40,623 bases of DNA, taken from positions 1 through 40,623 of the forward strand of contig CAMCUA010000003.1 in NCBI GenBank assembly GCA_945878455.1. The letters are read 5' to 3'. This document shows, piece by piece, positions 28,642 through 39,586 of the stretch. Each line of letters begins with the position of its first letter. Positions within the stretch are counted from its first letter, which is position 1. Below the pieces are notes generated by a model. It ran no database searches. It saw nothing but the letters and a program-made list of their open reading frames with translations, and was not told the DNA's origin. Source of the DNA: Asaia bogorensis (GTDB lineage: Bacteria; Pseudomonadota; Alphaproteobacteria; Rhodospirillales; CAMCUA01). A program made the translations under genes and the position numbers.

Positions 28642-31581
28642 ATGGACGGCGACGGCGGCAGAATCGAAAGCGAGATCGTTCCCACCGGCCGACGGGTGGG
28701 CGACCAGGGTTTGGCGGCACGCCTGGCGCGCGAGATCGAGGGCGAGGTGCTGTTCGACGCCGCCAGCCGCGGCCGTTACAGCACCGATGCCTCGATCTAC
28801 CAGATCGAGCCCATCGGCGTGGTGGTGCCGAAGACGGCAGCCGACATCGAGGCGGCGGTGCGCATCGCCGCCGAGGAAGGTGTCCCTGTGCTGCCGCGCG
28901 GCGGCGGCACGTCGCAATGCGGGCAGACGGTTGGCGAGGCTGTCGTCATCGATTGTTCCAAGCATTTCAACCAAGTGCTTGAGCTGGACAAGGCCCGCGG
29001 CCGGGTCCAGGTGCGCCCCGGCATTGTGCTTGATCAGCTCAATCGCTACCTCAAGCCGCACGGCCTGTTCTTCCCCATCGATCCATCGACGGCCAGCCGT
29101 GCCACCATCGGCGGCATGGCCGGCAACAATTCCTGCGGCTCGCGCTCCATCCGCTACGGCAACATGGTGCACAACGTGCTGGCCATCGACGCCCTGATGG
29201 CCGACGGCCAGCATTGGCGCTTCGATCAGGTGCCGCAAGGCATCGACGGCGTTGCCGGCGCCCAGGGTTATCGCGATCTGGTCAGCCGGCTACGCGCCAT
29301 CGCCGGACGCGAGGCAGGCGAGATCGAAGCCCACTGGCCCCAGGTTCTGCGCAAGGTCGGCGGCTATAATATCGATACCATCTCGCCGCATGGCCACAAT
29401 ATGGCCCAGATGCTGGTCGGTTCGGAAGGCACGCTGGCCTTCTTTACCGCGCTCGACCTCAAACTGGCGCCGATCCCGAAGCATCGCACGTTGGGCGTCT
29501 GCCTGTTTCCCACCTTCCATTCGGCGATGGAGATCACGCGCCACATCGTCGAGCTGGACCCGGCGGCGGTCGAGGTGGTCGACCGCACGATGATCGACCT
29601 GGCCATGGAAATTCCGATGTTCCGCGCCACCATGCAGCGGGTGATCAAGGGCGAGCCCGAAGCCCTGCTGCTGGTCGAGTTCGCCGGCGACGATGCCGAT
29701 TTGCAGGTGCGCCGGCTGAAAGACTTGGACACCATGATGGCGGATCATGGTTTTCCCGACGCCACGGTCAGCATTATCGATCCGGCGTTTCAAGCTTCGG
29801 TCTGGGAGGTACGCGCCTCGGGCCTCAACATCATGATGTCGATGAAGGGCGACGGCAAACCGGTGTCCTTCATCGAGGATTGTGCCGTGCCGCTGGAGCA
29901 CCTGGCCGAATATACGGCGCGACTGACCGAGGTTTTCACCAAGCACGGCACCAAGGGCACCTGGTATGCGCACGCCTCGGTCGGCTGTCTGCATGTGCGC
30001 CCCATCCTCAACATGAAGGATCCGGAAGACGTGCGCAAAATGCGCGCCATCGCCGAGGAAGCCTTCGCCATGGTCAAGCAGTACAAGGGCTCGCATTCCG
30101 GCGAGCACGGCGACGGCATCGTACGCTCCGAATTCCACGAGATGATGTTCGGCCCGCGCCTGGTGCGCGCCCTGGAAGACATCAAGGACGCTTTCGATCC
30201 GCGCGGCCTGTTCAATCCGCATCGCGTCGTCCGCCCGCCGCGCATGGATGACCGTAGGCTATTTCGCTACCGCCCCGAGTATGCGGCCAAGCCGCTCGAG
30301 CCGGTACTCGATTGGACGCCCTGGGGCGGCCTGCTCGGCGCTGTCGAGATGTGCAACAACAACGGCAATTGCCGCAAGTCAGACGCCGCCGTGATGTGCC
30401 CGTCGTTCCGGGCAACCGGCGACGAAATTCACCTGACGCGCGGGCGGGCCAACACGCTGCGTCTGGCGCTGACCGGACAACTCGGCCCCGACACCATCGC
30501 TTCGGATGAGATGAAAGCGGCGATGGATCTCTGCGTCGGATGCAAGGGCTGCAAGCGCGAATGTCCGACCGGCGTGGACATGGCGCGCATGAAGATCGAA
30601 TTCCTGACGCATTATCGCCGCCGCCATCCGCATGGGCCGCGCGAGCGGCTGATCGCCGCGCTGCCGCGCTATGCGCCCTGGGCGAGCCGGCTGTCGTGGC
30701 TGATGAATCTGCGCAATCGCGTTCCGGCCTTGGCGTCCTTGAGCGAGACACTGTTCGGTCTGGCTGCCGGCCGACAATTGCCGGCTTGGCGCAACGATGC
30801 CTTTCGGGCCCGCGAATCGGCGGTGTGCGAGGCGGATGCCGACGTCGTGTTGTTCGCCGATACCTTCAACACCTGGTTCGAGCCGGAGAATGCGCGCGCC
30901 GCCTTGGCCGTGCTCAGCGCCGCCGGCTATCGGGTCCATATTGCCCAGGCCGGGCGTGGGCGGCGGCCGTTGTGCTGCGGGCGAACCTATCTTGCCGAAG
31001 GCATGATCGAAGAGGCGCGTGCCGAAGCCGAGAGGACGATAGCGGCTCTCGCCCCCTTCGTCGCGCGCGGCGTCCCCATTGTCGGGCTGGAGCCGTCCTG
31101 CCTGTTCACCTTCCGCGACGAATATCCGGCGCTGCTGCCGGGCGAGGCGACGACGCGGCTGGCGGCGACCTCCCTGCTGTTCGAGGAGTTCCTGATCCGC
31201 GAGCGCGATGCCGGGCGCCTCAAGCTCGACTTTACCGCAGCCGAGGAAAAGGTCCTGCTGCACGGCCATTGCCATCAAAAGGCCTTCGCCGTCATGGGCG
31301 CTGTCGAAGGCGCCCTAAAGCTGGCGCCGGGGACGCAGGTGGAGACCATCGCTTCGTCCTGCTGCGGCATGGCGGGCAGCTTTGGCTACGAAGCCGAGCA
31401 CGTCGAGGTCTCGCTGCGCATGGCGGAAGCCAATCTGCTGCCTGCAGTGCGGGCAGCGACAGCAGCAACCGTCATTGTCGCCGACGGCACCAGTTGCCGC
31501 CACCAGATCGCCGACGGTACCGACCGCCAGGCCATTCACGTCGCGCGTTATCTGGCCGGACGGCTGGTGTCAGCCCCATGA
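28642..31581 (+). CDS. FAD-binding and (Fe-S)-binding oxidoreductase (GlcD-GlpC/D-lactate dehydrogenase-like fusion)
   Basis: PVLPRGGGTSQCGQTVGEAVVIDCSKHFN, GGMAGNNSCGSRSIRYG, CVGCKGCKRECPTGVDMARMK, GHCHQKA..., SSCCGMAGSFGYE. Confidence 0.92.
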   Translation: MDGDGGRIESEIVPTGRRVGDQGLAARLAREIEGEVLFDAASRGRYSTDASIYQIEPIGVVVPKTAADIEAAVRIAAEEGVPVLPRGGGTSQCGQTVGEAVVIDCSKHFNQVLELDKARGRVQVRPGIVLDQLNRYLKPHGLFFPIDPSTASRATIGGMAGNNSCGSRSIRYGNMVHNVLAIDALMADGQHWRFDQVPQGIDGVAGAQGYRDLVSRLRAIAGREAGEIEAHWPQVLRKVGGYNIDTISPHGHNMAQMLVGSEGTLAFFTALDLKLAPIPKHRTLGVCLFPTFHSAMEITRHIVELDPAAVEVVDRTMIDLAMEIPMFRATMQRVIKGEPEALLLVEFAGDDADLQVRRLKDLDTMMADHGFPDATVSIIDPAFQASVWEVRASGLNIMMSMKGDGKPVSFIEDCAVPLEHLAEYTARLTEVFTKHGTKGTWYAHASVGCLHVRPILNMKDPEDVRKMRAIAEEAFAMVKQYKGSHSGEHGDGIVRSEFHEMMFGPRLVRALEDIKDAFDPRGLFNPHRVVRPPRMDDRRLFRYRPEYAAKPLEPVLDWTPWGGLLGAVEMCNNNGNCRKSDAAVMCPSFRATGDEIHLTRGRANTLRLALTGQLGPDTIASDEMKAAMDLCVGCKGCKRECPTGVDMARMKIEFLTHYRRRHPHGPRERLIAALPRYAPWASRLSWLMNLRNRVPALASLSETLFGLAAGRQLPAWRNDAFRARESAVCEADADVVLFADTFNTWFEPENARAALAVLSAAGYRVHIAQAGRGRRPLCCGRTYLAEGMIEEARAEAERTIAALAPFVARGVPIVGLEPSCLFTFRDEYPALLPGEATTRLAATSLLFEEFLIRERDAGRLKLDFTAAEEKVLLHGHCHQKAFAVMGAVEGALKLAPGTQVETIASSCCGMAGSFGYEAEHVEVSLRMAEANLLPAVRAATAATVIVADGTSCRHQIADGTDRQAIHVARYLAGRLVSAP

Positions 31582-31624
31582 AACCGGTTGTCCCGCCAGC
31601 GCCTGCGGGGAGGCCGAGGGTTCC

Positions 31625-32326
31625 ATGAAACCGCCCAGCCGCCGCCTGTGGCTATGGCTGGCCGCTGCTGGCGTGCTCCTGTTCCTGTTGGTCATCCTGC
31701 TCTTGGACCGCTTCCCGGGAGCGCTCGCCGATCCATCGTCGCAGGTCGATCTGGTACAACGTCTGTTGATCCTGGTGTTTGTCGGTGGGGCCCTGATGTT
31801 GCGCATTCGGACGCGGCCGGGCCCGGCCCTGATGGCGGCCCTGGCCTGGATCGGCATCGGCCTCGTGCTGCTGTTGGCCTATACCTTCCGCGACGAGGCT
31901 GCCGCCGTCGGCCGCCGGCTGATAGCCGAACTAGTGCCGCGCGACGGCAGCGAACAAGGCGGGGCGATGACCTATCGCGCCGGGACCGACGGCCATTTCG
32001 CGGTCGAGGCGGAGGTGGAGGGGACGCGCGTCGAGTTCCTGGTCGATACCGGCGCCAGTCGCGTGGTGTTGAGCCCGCGCGACGCACGGCGCATTGGCTT
32101 CGATGTCGACAAGCTGGCCTTCACGCAGAGCTTCAACACGGCGAACGGCACGGTGCGGGGCGCCCCGGTCCGCCTGGAGCGGGTGCGCGTTGGCAGCATC
32201 GTCCTCGACGACGTCACGGCTTCGGTCAATGGCGCGGCGATGGAGCGTTCGCTGCTCGGCATGAGCTTTCTCAGCCGGCTGTCCGGCTATAGCGTCGAGA
32301 ACGGGGTTCTAACGTTCAAGCCTTAA
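31625..32326 (+). CDS. TIGR02281-like clan AA (retropepsin-like) aspartic protease with N-terminal TM segments
   Basis: VEFLVDTGASRVVLSPRDARRIGFD; AMERSLLGMSFLSRLSGYSVENGVLTFKP; hydrophobic N-terminus. Confidence 0.88.
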   Translation: MKPPSRRLWLWLAAAGVLLFLLVILLLDRFPGALADPSSQVDLVQRLLILVFVGGALMLRIRTRPGPALMAALAWIGIGLVLLLAYTFRDEAAAVGRRLIAELVPRDGSEQGGAMTYRAGTDGHFAVEAEVEGTRVEFLVDTGASRVVLSPRDARRIGFDVDKLAFTQSFNTANGTVRGAPVRLERVRVGSIVLDDVTASVNGAAMERSLLGMSFLSRLSGYSVENGVLTFKP

Positions 32327-33882
32327 GCCGGATCGCCGGCGAAGGCGGCTGCCGAGGGCGAATAGACATCGGCGCAACCCGCCACCCGCCCCGTCGCCGC
32401 ATCGCGGCCGATGGCCGAGGGCGAGGCGAACTGTTTGGGCAGCACCGTCCGTTCGACCACGTTCAGCTTGAAGCGCTGCTGAAGCGCTGCCATCGCATCG
32501 GCCGCCATGTGCAGATCGACCTGAACGTCGTCGCGTCCGGTGGCGTCGATGCGCGGCGCGTGCATGGCGGCTTCGACGTCGATGCCGTGATCGAGCATGA
32601 AGCCGGCGATGCAGAAGATCGCCGGCACGATGTGATTGGCGCCGGAGGCGCCGATGGTAAAGCGCACCTGGCCATCGACAGTGGCGATGGTCGGACACAT
32701 GTTGCTGGTCATCACCCGGCCACCGCCGACCATGGAATCGGGCAGGCCGGGGCGCGGATCGAAATAGGACAGGCCGTTGTTCATCAGGATACCGGTACGC
32801 GGCAATACCACCTTGCTGCCGAAGCGGTTAAGCAGGGTATAGGTGATGGCCGCCGCATTGCCGTCGCGGTCGATGGCGTTGATATGGGTAGTCGAGGCGG
32901 CCGGCGCCGTTTCCGCGACCGGCGCCCGGCGTTGACGCCGAGCCGCGAAGGCTGAATTGAGACCGTCGGCGTAAGCGACATAGGTTTCCGGTCGAATGCC
33001 CGGTCCCGGTTTGAGGCGTTCGGCGACATGGCGGAAGGCCTCGATCAGACGTTCGCCGCCGCTGGTTATTCCGGCCGTGTGCAACACCGCGCCGCGATGG
33101 TTGCCGCGCATCGGTGCAAATACGTTGGCACGATAGCCGGCTAGGTCTTCGGCGGCGATAGCGCTGCCGCCGGCCTTGAGATCGGCGACCAGCAATTCTG
33201 CCGTTTCGCCTTCGTAAAAGTCGCGCGGGCCGCGTTCGGCCAGCCGACGGAGCGTCGCCGCCAGTTCCCGGCGCGGCAAGACGGTGCCGGGGCGCGGCGG
33301 GTGTCCCCCCGGCAGGAAAGCCGCCGTGGCGCCGGTATCGAGCGCCAATTCATCCGCGGCGAAGGCGATGTTCATCATGACGTGCCAATCGACCTGGAAG
33401 CCGGCCTCGGCCAGGTCGACGGCGGGCGCCAATACACGGTCCCATCCCAGCTTGCCGAATCGGGATTGGGCTTCGGCCAGACCAGCAACGGCACCGGGAA
33501 CAGAAATCGAGCCATAGCCGACGACATTGCAGTCGTCGATGCAGGCTGGATAGCCCATCAGCACAGGTGGCGCATCCGGGTCCAAGGGGTAATTCCGTGG
33601 ATCGATGCCATGGGGGACGGCGCCTTGGAATTCGATGGCATGCTGGCTGGCGTCCGCCGCCCGGTGAACCACCATGAAGCCGCTGCCGCCCATGCCGCTC
33701 ATCCACGGCTCAACGGAGTTCAATGCCATGGCGGCGGCGACGGCAGCATCGACGGCGTTGCCGCCGGCGGTCAACATGGCAGCGCCGGCCTGAGCCGCCG
33801 CCCAATGCTGCGCCGTGACGACACCGTTAGCGCCGATGACGGCAGGCTTGCGCACCTGCCAGTATTCAACCCGGGAAACCAT
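32323..33882 (-). CDS. ggt: gamma-glutamyltransferase family protein
   Basis: GGNAVDAAVAAAMALNSVEPWMSGMGGSGFMVV; ASTTHINAIDRDGNAAAITYTLLNRFGSKVVLPRTGILMNNGLSYFDP with nucleophile Thr. Confidence 0.9.
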   Translation of the reverse strand: MVSRVEYWQVRKPAVIGANGVVTAQHWAAAQAGAAMLTAGGNAVDAAVAAAMALNSVEPWMSGMGGSGFMVVHRAADASQHAIEFQGAVPHGIDPRNYPLDPDAPPVLMGYPACIDDCNVVGYGSISVPGAVAGLAEAQSRFGKLGWDRVLAPAVDLAEAGFQVDWHVMMNIAFAADELALDTGATAAFLPGGHPPRPGTVLPRRELAATLRRLAERGPRDFYEGETAELLVADLKAGGSAIAAEDLAGYRANVFAPMRGNHRGAVLHTAGITSGGERLIEAFRHVAERLKPGPGIRPETYVAYADGLNSAFAARRQRRAPVAETAPAASTTHINAIDRDGNAAAITYTLLNRFGSKVVLPRTGILMNNGLSYFDPRPGLPDSMVGGGRVMTSNMCPTIATVDGQVRFTIGASGANHIVPAIFCIAGFMLDHGIDVEAAMHAPRIDATGRDDVQVDLHMAADAMAALQQRFKLNVVERTVLPKQFASPSAIGRDAATGRVAGCADVYSPSAAAFAGDPA

Positions 33883-34052
33883 CGGCAGCGCCCTCCACAG
33901 AACGGCGAACGAGGTGGCAGCACGGCACCATGGGCCGGCCACCCAGCCCGTTAAGTACCGCCAGTCGGCAGGAAAGCAAAGCATCGCAACCTCGGCAAAG
34001 GAGCGGCGGATCGGCTAACATGCGTTTGGCCAAGCTGTGGAGAAGCGATGGG

Positions 34053-34298
34053 ATGGATGACAATCGGCTTTTGGAACTGCGCAAGAACGTCAACCGGATC
34101 CTGCGCAACAATCAAATTCTCCCCGAAGACGCAAGCAGGCTGCGCGATGCGCGCGTGCGCATGAAAGACGACGAAGCCTATATCGAACTTCTGGAAACGC
34201 TGCTCGCCTACCGACAACGGGTTGCCTTGCTAGAAGGCTTGGCCCGCGACCGGTCCTTTGACGGAATCGGCTGGGCACGACAGATTATTTTTGATTGA
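34053..34298 (+). CDS. hypothetical small helical protein
   Basis: MDDNRLLELRKNVNRILRNNQILPEDASRLRDARVRMKDDEAYIELLETLLAYRQRVALLEGLARDRSFDGIGWARQIIFD; alternative start 34020. Confidence 0.55.
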   Translation: MDDNRLLELRKNVNRILRNNQILPEDASRLRDARVRMKDDEAYIELLETLLAYRQRVALLEGLARDRSFDGIGWARQIIFD

Positions 34299-34335
34299 AC
34301 GCAATGGCTCGATGGAGCCAGGTGGAAGGAAAGCC

Positions 34336-34863
34336 ATGAACAATGCCTATCTTCCGGTCATCGGTATCGCCATCGTCGGGGTGGTGCTGTTTGCCCTGTT
34401 TTACGAACGCGGCCCGACCATCACTAAGGGCTACGAGGCGGGCGACGTAGCGCGGTCCGCCTGGGACTTCGCCGGCGCCCATGGGCCGGTGTTGGCCGTC
34501 ATCCATGGCAATCCCTTTGCCGGCGACGAACAGGCATTCCAGCGCAAGGTGTTGGACCTGCTGGACCGGGCCACCGCCCAGCGGGTCACCCGCTATACCA
34601 CCGACCCGGCCCAGGCGGTGCAGCCGAAGACGCGCGTCGTGCTGATTTTCGACGCGCCGGCCGGCGCTGACGGCAACGCCATCTGCGCCGGGCGCATCCC
34701 GGCAACGGCACCCGGCGACAAAGTGATGCTGCGCATGTTGCTGTGTTCGGAAGACCGCTTGTTATCCGACGTCGGCGGCCATATCGCCCGGGGCGAAGAC
34801 CTCGATCACCCCCGCTTCGCCGACCTGATAAGCCTGTCCTTACGGACATTGATCAACGCCTGA
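34336..34863 (+). CDS. hypothetical membrane-anchored protein
   Basis: N-terminal TM MNNAYLPVIGIAIVGVVLFALFY followed by a soluble domain; same strand and spacing as neighbours. Confidence 0.65.
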   Translation: MNNAYLPVIGIAIVGVVLFALFYERGPTITKGYEAGDVARSAWDFAGAHGPVLAVIHGNPFAGDEQAFQRKVLDLLDRATAQRVTRYTTDPAQAVQPKTRVVLIFDAPAGADGNAICAGRIPATAPGDKVMLRMLLCSEDRLLSDVGGHIARGEDLDHPRFADLISLSLRTLINA

Positions 34864-34966
34864 CGTCGCCCTGCCGCGCGGCATTCCCTTGGCCGCCGGC
34901 CGGCGGTATGGTGACGGATAGCGCCATCCGCATTTGGACAACAAGCAACGATCGGGAGGATCCACA

Positions 34967-35521
34967 ATGACCAGACTAGCCCCACCGAAACCTGAGGAAA
35001 TGACCGAGGCCCAACGCGCCGCCGCCGCCGAAATCTCCGCCGGCCCGCGCGGTGGGGTCAGCGGTCCCTTCGGCCTGCTGCTGCATTCGCCCGAGCTGTG
35101 CAACCACGTGCAGCGCATCGGCGCCTTCCTGCGCTTCAACGCCACCTTGCCCGATGACCAGCGCGAATTTGCCATCATCATGGTCGGGCGGCATTATACC
35201 TGCCAGTATGAATGGGTAGCGCATGTCCGCATCGCCCGCGACGCCAAGCTGCCGGAACACATCATCCAGGCGCTGGCGCATCGCAAGCGTCCGGATTTCA
35301 AGGGCGATGCCGACCTGGAGGCCATCTACGAGTTCGTCAACGCCCTGCTCAAGGGCGGCACCGTCGAACAGGGCCTTTACGACCGCACGATGAAGCGGTT
35401 CGGCAAGGAGAAGGTGTTCGAACTGGTCGGCATCTCCGGCTTCTATTCGATCATCTCGATGACGCTCAACACCTTCGACGTCGAGCCCAAGTTCAAGGAC
35501 GAACCTCTCCTGCCGGTGTGA
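34967..35521 (+). CDS. carboxymuconolactone decarboxylase family protein (paralog 1)
   Basis: PELCNHVQRIGAFLRFNATLPDDQREFAIIMVGRHYTCQYEWVAHVRIARDAKLPEHIIQAL; CMD-like fold motif. Confidence 0.85.
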   Translation: MTRLAPPKPEEMTEAQRAAAAEISAGPRGGVSGPFGLLLHSPELCNHVQRIGAFLRFNATLPDDQREFAIIMVGRHYTCQYEWVAHVRIARDAKLPEHIIQALAHRKRPDFKGDADLEAIYEFVNALLKGGTVEQGLYDRTMKRFGKEKVFELVGISGFYSIISMTLNTFDVEPKFKDEPLLPV

Positions 35522-35545
35522 CGGCGGCGGACGAAGGAGGTCGCC

Positions 35546-36130
35546 ATGACGCGATTGGCCGCCCCCAAGCCCGACGAGATGAATGCCGCGCAGCGGGCTG
35601 TCTACGACGAGGTCGTAGCCGGTCCGCGCGGCTACATCGATGGGCCGCTCGCCGAGCTGCTGCACATTCCAGAGCTATGCCGTCATGTGCAACGCATCGG
35701 CGCCTACGTGCGCTTCAACGGCCAGCTTCCGCCCATGCAACGAGAATTGGCGATGTGCATGGCGGCTCGCCACATCAGCTCGCAATACGTGTGGGTTGCC
35801 CATGCCCGCCAAGCGCGCATGGCCGAGTTGCCGGAAGACATCATCCAGGTGCTGATCGCCCGTCAGCGCCCGAATTTTCACGACGATGACGATCTAGAAT
35901 GCGTTTACGACTTCGTGCAGAACCTGCTTAGCGGCGGCGCCGTCGAGCAGAAGCTTTACGACCGTGCCTTGAAACGGTTTGGCCAACAGAAATTGATAGA
36001 ACTGGTCGCCATTACGGGGCAGTTCACGTTCATATCGATGGTCAGCAATGTCTTCGATCTCGAATCGCGCCACAAGGACACGGCCAAGCTGCCACCGGAC
36101 AGCGAACCGCGGAAGGACCCATTCCCATGA
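35546..36130 (+). CDS. carboxymuconolactone decarboxylase family protein (paralog 2)
   Basis: MTRLAAPKPDEMNAAQRAVYDEVVAGPRG...PELCRHVQRIGAYVRF...QYVWVAHARQARMAELPEDII. Confidence 0.85.
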   Translation: MTRLAAPKPDEMNAAQRAVYDEVVAGPRGYIDGPLAELLHIPELCRHVQRIGAYVRFNGQLPPMQRELAMCMAARHISSQYVWVAHARQARMAELPEDIIQVLIARQRPNFHDDDDLECVYDFVQNLLSGGAVEQKLYDRALKRFGQQKLIELVAITGQFTFISMVSNVFDLESRHKDTAKLPPDSEPRKDPFP

Positions 36131-36681
36131 CCCGACTGGCAGGCCTCGACCCCGTTGACATGAACACCGCCCAGCGCGCCGTATACGACGAGATCGTCAA
36201 CGGCCCGCGTGGCGGCGTGCACGGCCCTATCGCCCAACTGCTGCATTGCCCGGAGTTGTGCAACCACGTGCAGCGCATTGGCGCCTTCTTGCGCTTTCAG
36301 GGCCTGTTGTCGCCGATGCAGCGGGAGCTGGCGATGAGCATCGTCGGGCGGCGCCATTCTTCGCAATACGTCTGGGTGGCGCATGTCCGCCATGCCCGCA
36401 CGGCGAAGCTGCCGGAAGATATCATCCAGGCGTTGATCGCGCGGCGCCGGCCGGACTTCCACGGCGACGCAGACCTGGAATGCATCTACGACGTTACCGA
36501 TGCCCTGCTCAAGGGCGGCGCCGTCGATCCCCAGATCTACGAGCGCGCGATGCAGCGCTTCGGCAAGGAGAAGGTGCTGGAGCTGGTCGCCGTCGCCGGG
36601 CAGTTCACGCTGCTGTCGATGGTCACCAATCTGTTCGCCATAGAACCGCGCCACAAGGACACGGCGCTACTGCCGGACTGA
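36127..36681 (+). CDS. carboxymuconolactone decarboxylase family protein (paralog 3)
   Basis: MTRLAGLDPVDMNTAQRAVYDEIVNGPRG...PELCNHVQRIGAFLRF...QYVWVAHVRHARTAKLPEDIIQAL; ATGA overlap with paralog 2. Confidence 0.85.
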   Translation: MTRLAGLDPVDMNTAQRAVYDEIVNGPRGGVHGPIAQLLHCPELCNHVQRIGAFLRFQGLLSPMQRELAMSIVGRRHSSQYVWVAHVRHARTAKLPEDIIQALIARRRPDFHGDADLECIYDVTDALLKGGAVDPQIYERAMQRFGKEKVLELVAVAGQFTLLSMVTNLFAIEPRHKDTALLPD

Positions 36682-36729
36682 CGAACCGCTTTGGTTGGAG
36701 CCGCAGGCCCGCACGGGCCGGGGTGTGCG

Positions 36730-37146
36730 TCAGTTCGAGGCGTGCGCCTGAACGGCCGCCAGCATGGCTTCGGCGGCGGCCAGGGCGGCGGCGGCATCCT
36801 GCTTTTCACCGTCGGTTTTCGCCGCTTCGCCGAGCTTGTGCGCTTCGGCCAGCCGGCTGTCAGCATCGGCGCGGGTCAGTTCTGAAAGTGGGGCGGCTTC
36901 TTCGGCCAGCAGCGTACAGCGTTCCGGCGTCACTTCGGCGAAGCCGCCGGCGACGAAGTAACGGGCGGTGACCTTGCCACCGTCGTGCAGATCGACCGTT
37001 CCTGGGCGAACCGTGGACAACAGCGGCGAATGGCCGGGCAATACGCCGAAGTCGCCATCGCCGCCCGGCACCACCACCATGTCGACGTTTTCCGTCGCCA
37101 GGAGGCGGGTGGGGGTCACCAACTCGAAAGGCACCTTGTCGGCCAT
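36730..37146 (-). CDS. atpC: F0F1 ATP synthase subunit epsilon
   Basis: MADKVPFELVTPTRLLATENVDMVVVPGGDGDFGVLPGHSPLLSTVRPG; downstream of atpD. Confidence 0.95.
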   Translation of the reverse strand: MADKVPFELVTPTRLLATENVDMVVVPGGDGDFGVLPGHSPLLSTVRPGTVDLHDGGKVTARYFVAGGFAEVTPERCTLLAEEAAPLSELTRADADSRLAEAHKLGEAAKTDGEKQDAAAALAAAEAMLAAVQAHASN

Positions 37147-37180
37147 CGCCTGCTCTTCCGTTACGGGTTGCGAGAGACCG

Positions 37181-38608
<1,428 letters not shown>

Positions 38609-38649
38609 TCAGACTCCTCTGACCGGAACGGCCGGTTCGGTGCGGCAGC

Positions 38650-39549
38650 CTAGATAGCCTCGGCGCCGGAAATGATTTCGATAAGTTCCTTGGTGATCAT
38701 CGCCTGGCGCGTGCGGTTATAGACAAGCGTCAGCTTGCCCAGCATGTCGCCAGCATTGCGCGTCGCGTTATCCATGGCGCTCATCCGCGCCCCTTGTTCG
38801 GACGCGTAGCTTTCGAGCAGGGCACGGAAAACCTGAACCGACAGGTTGCGCGGCAGCAGCGCCTCGGTGATCTCTTCCTCAGAAGGCTCCATGATATAGG
38901 TCGCCCTTGGGCCGGCCGCAGCCTCGGCGGCCACCTGCGCCTCGGTCTTCTGCGGCACCGGGAAGGGGATCAACTGCTGGCCGGTCACTTCCTGACTGAT
39001 CACCGACTTGAAGCGGTTGTAGATCACGGTGCAGATGTCGAATTCGCCGGCATAGGCCATGTCGCGCAGCTTACCCGCGATTTCGCGAACCGCATCGAAC
39101 TGCACGCCGTTGCGCGTCAGATTTTCCACGCCGCCGACGACAGCGTCGCTGAACTGGCGGCGTAAAGCATCGCGCGCCTTGCGGCCAAGGAAGAACAGCT
39201 TCACCGTCTTGCCCTGCTGGCGCAGGGCAAAGACCCGGCGACGGGTTTCGCGCACGATGTTGCTGTTGAAGCCGCCGCAGAGGCCGCGGTCGGCAGATAC
39301 CACCACCAGCAGGTGGATATCGCTTTTGCCAGTTCCGGCCAGCAGCACCGGGGCGCCCTGCAGCGTCGGCATATTGGCGGTCAACGCGCCCAACATGCGT
39401 TCCATGCGTTCGGCATAGGGCCGGCCGGCTTCGGCCGCTTCCTGGGCACGGCGCAACTTTGCCGCGGCCACCATCTTCATGGCCGAGGTGATCTTCCGCG
39501 TCGATTTGACGCTGGCGATGCGGACGCGAAGGTCCTTGAGACTTGCCAT
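38650..39549 (-). CDS. atpG: F0F1 ATP synthase subunit gamma
   Basis: [37 protein letters not shown]-terminal [22 protein letters not shown]. Confidence 0.97.
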   Translation of the reverse strand: MASLKDLRVRIASVKSTRKITSAMKMVAAAKLRRAQEAAEAGRPYAERMERMLGALTANMPTLQGAPVLLAGTGKSDIHLLVVVSADRGLCGGFNSNIVRETRRRVFALRQQGKTVKLFFLGRKARDALRRQFSDAVVGGVENLTRNGVQFDAVREIAGKLRDMAYAGEFDICTVIYNRFKSVISQEVTGQQLIPFPVPQKTEAQVAAEAAAGPRATYIMEPSEEEITEALLPRNLSVQVFRALLESYASEQGARMSAMDNATRNAGDMLGKLTLVYNRTRQAMITKELIEIISGAEAI

Positions 39550-39586
39550 GTGGCGCGCTTTCCGTGTCGGCCGGGGCCAGATCCGA

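Noticed and set aside
30540-31628. 362-aa plus ORF
   Set aside because: Out-of-frame Arg-rich shadow of the FAD/Fe-S oxidoreductase
36706-36719. GGCCCGcaCGGGCC hairpin between CMD paralog 3 and atpC
   Set aside because: Only 6-bp arms with a 2-nt loop and no T-tract; too weak to call a terminator
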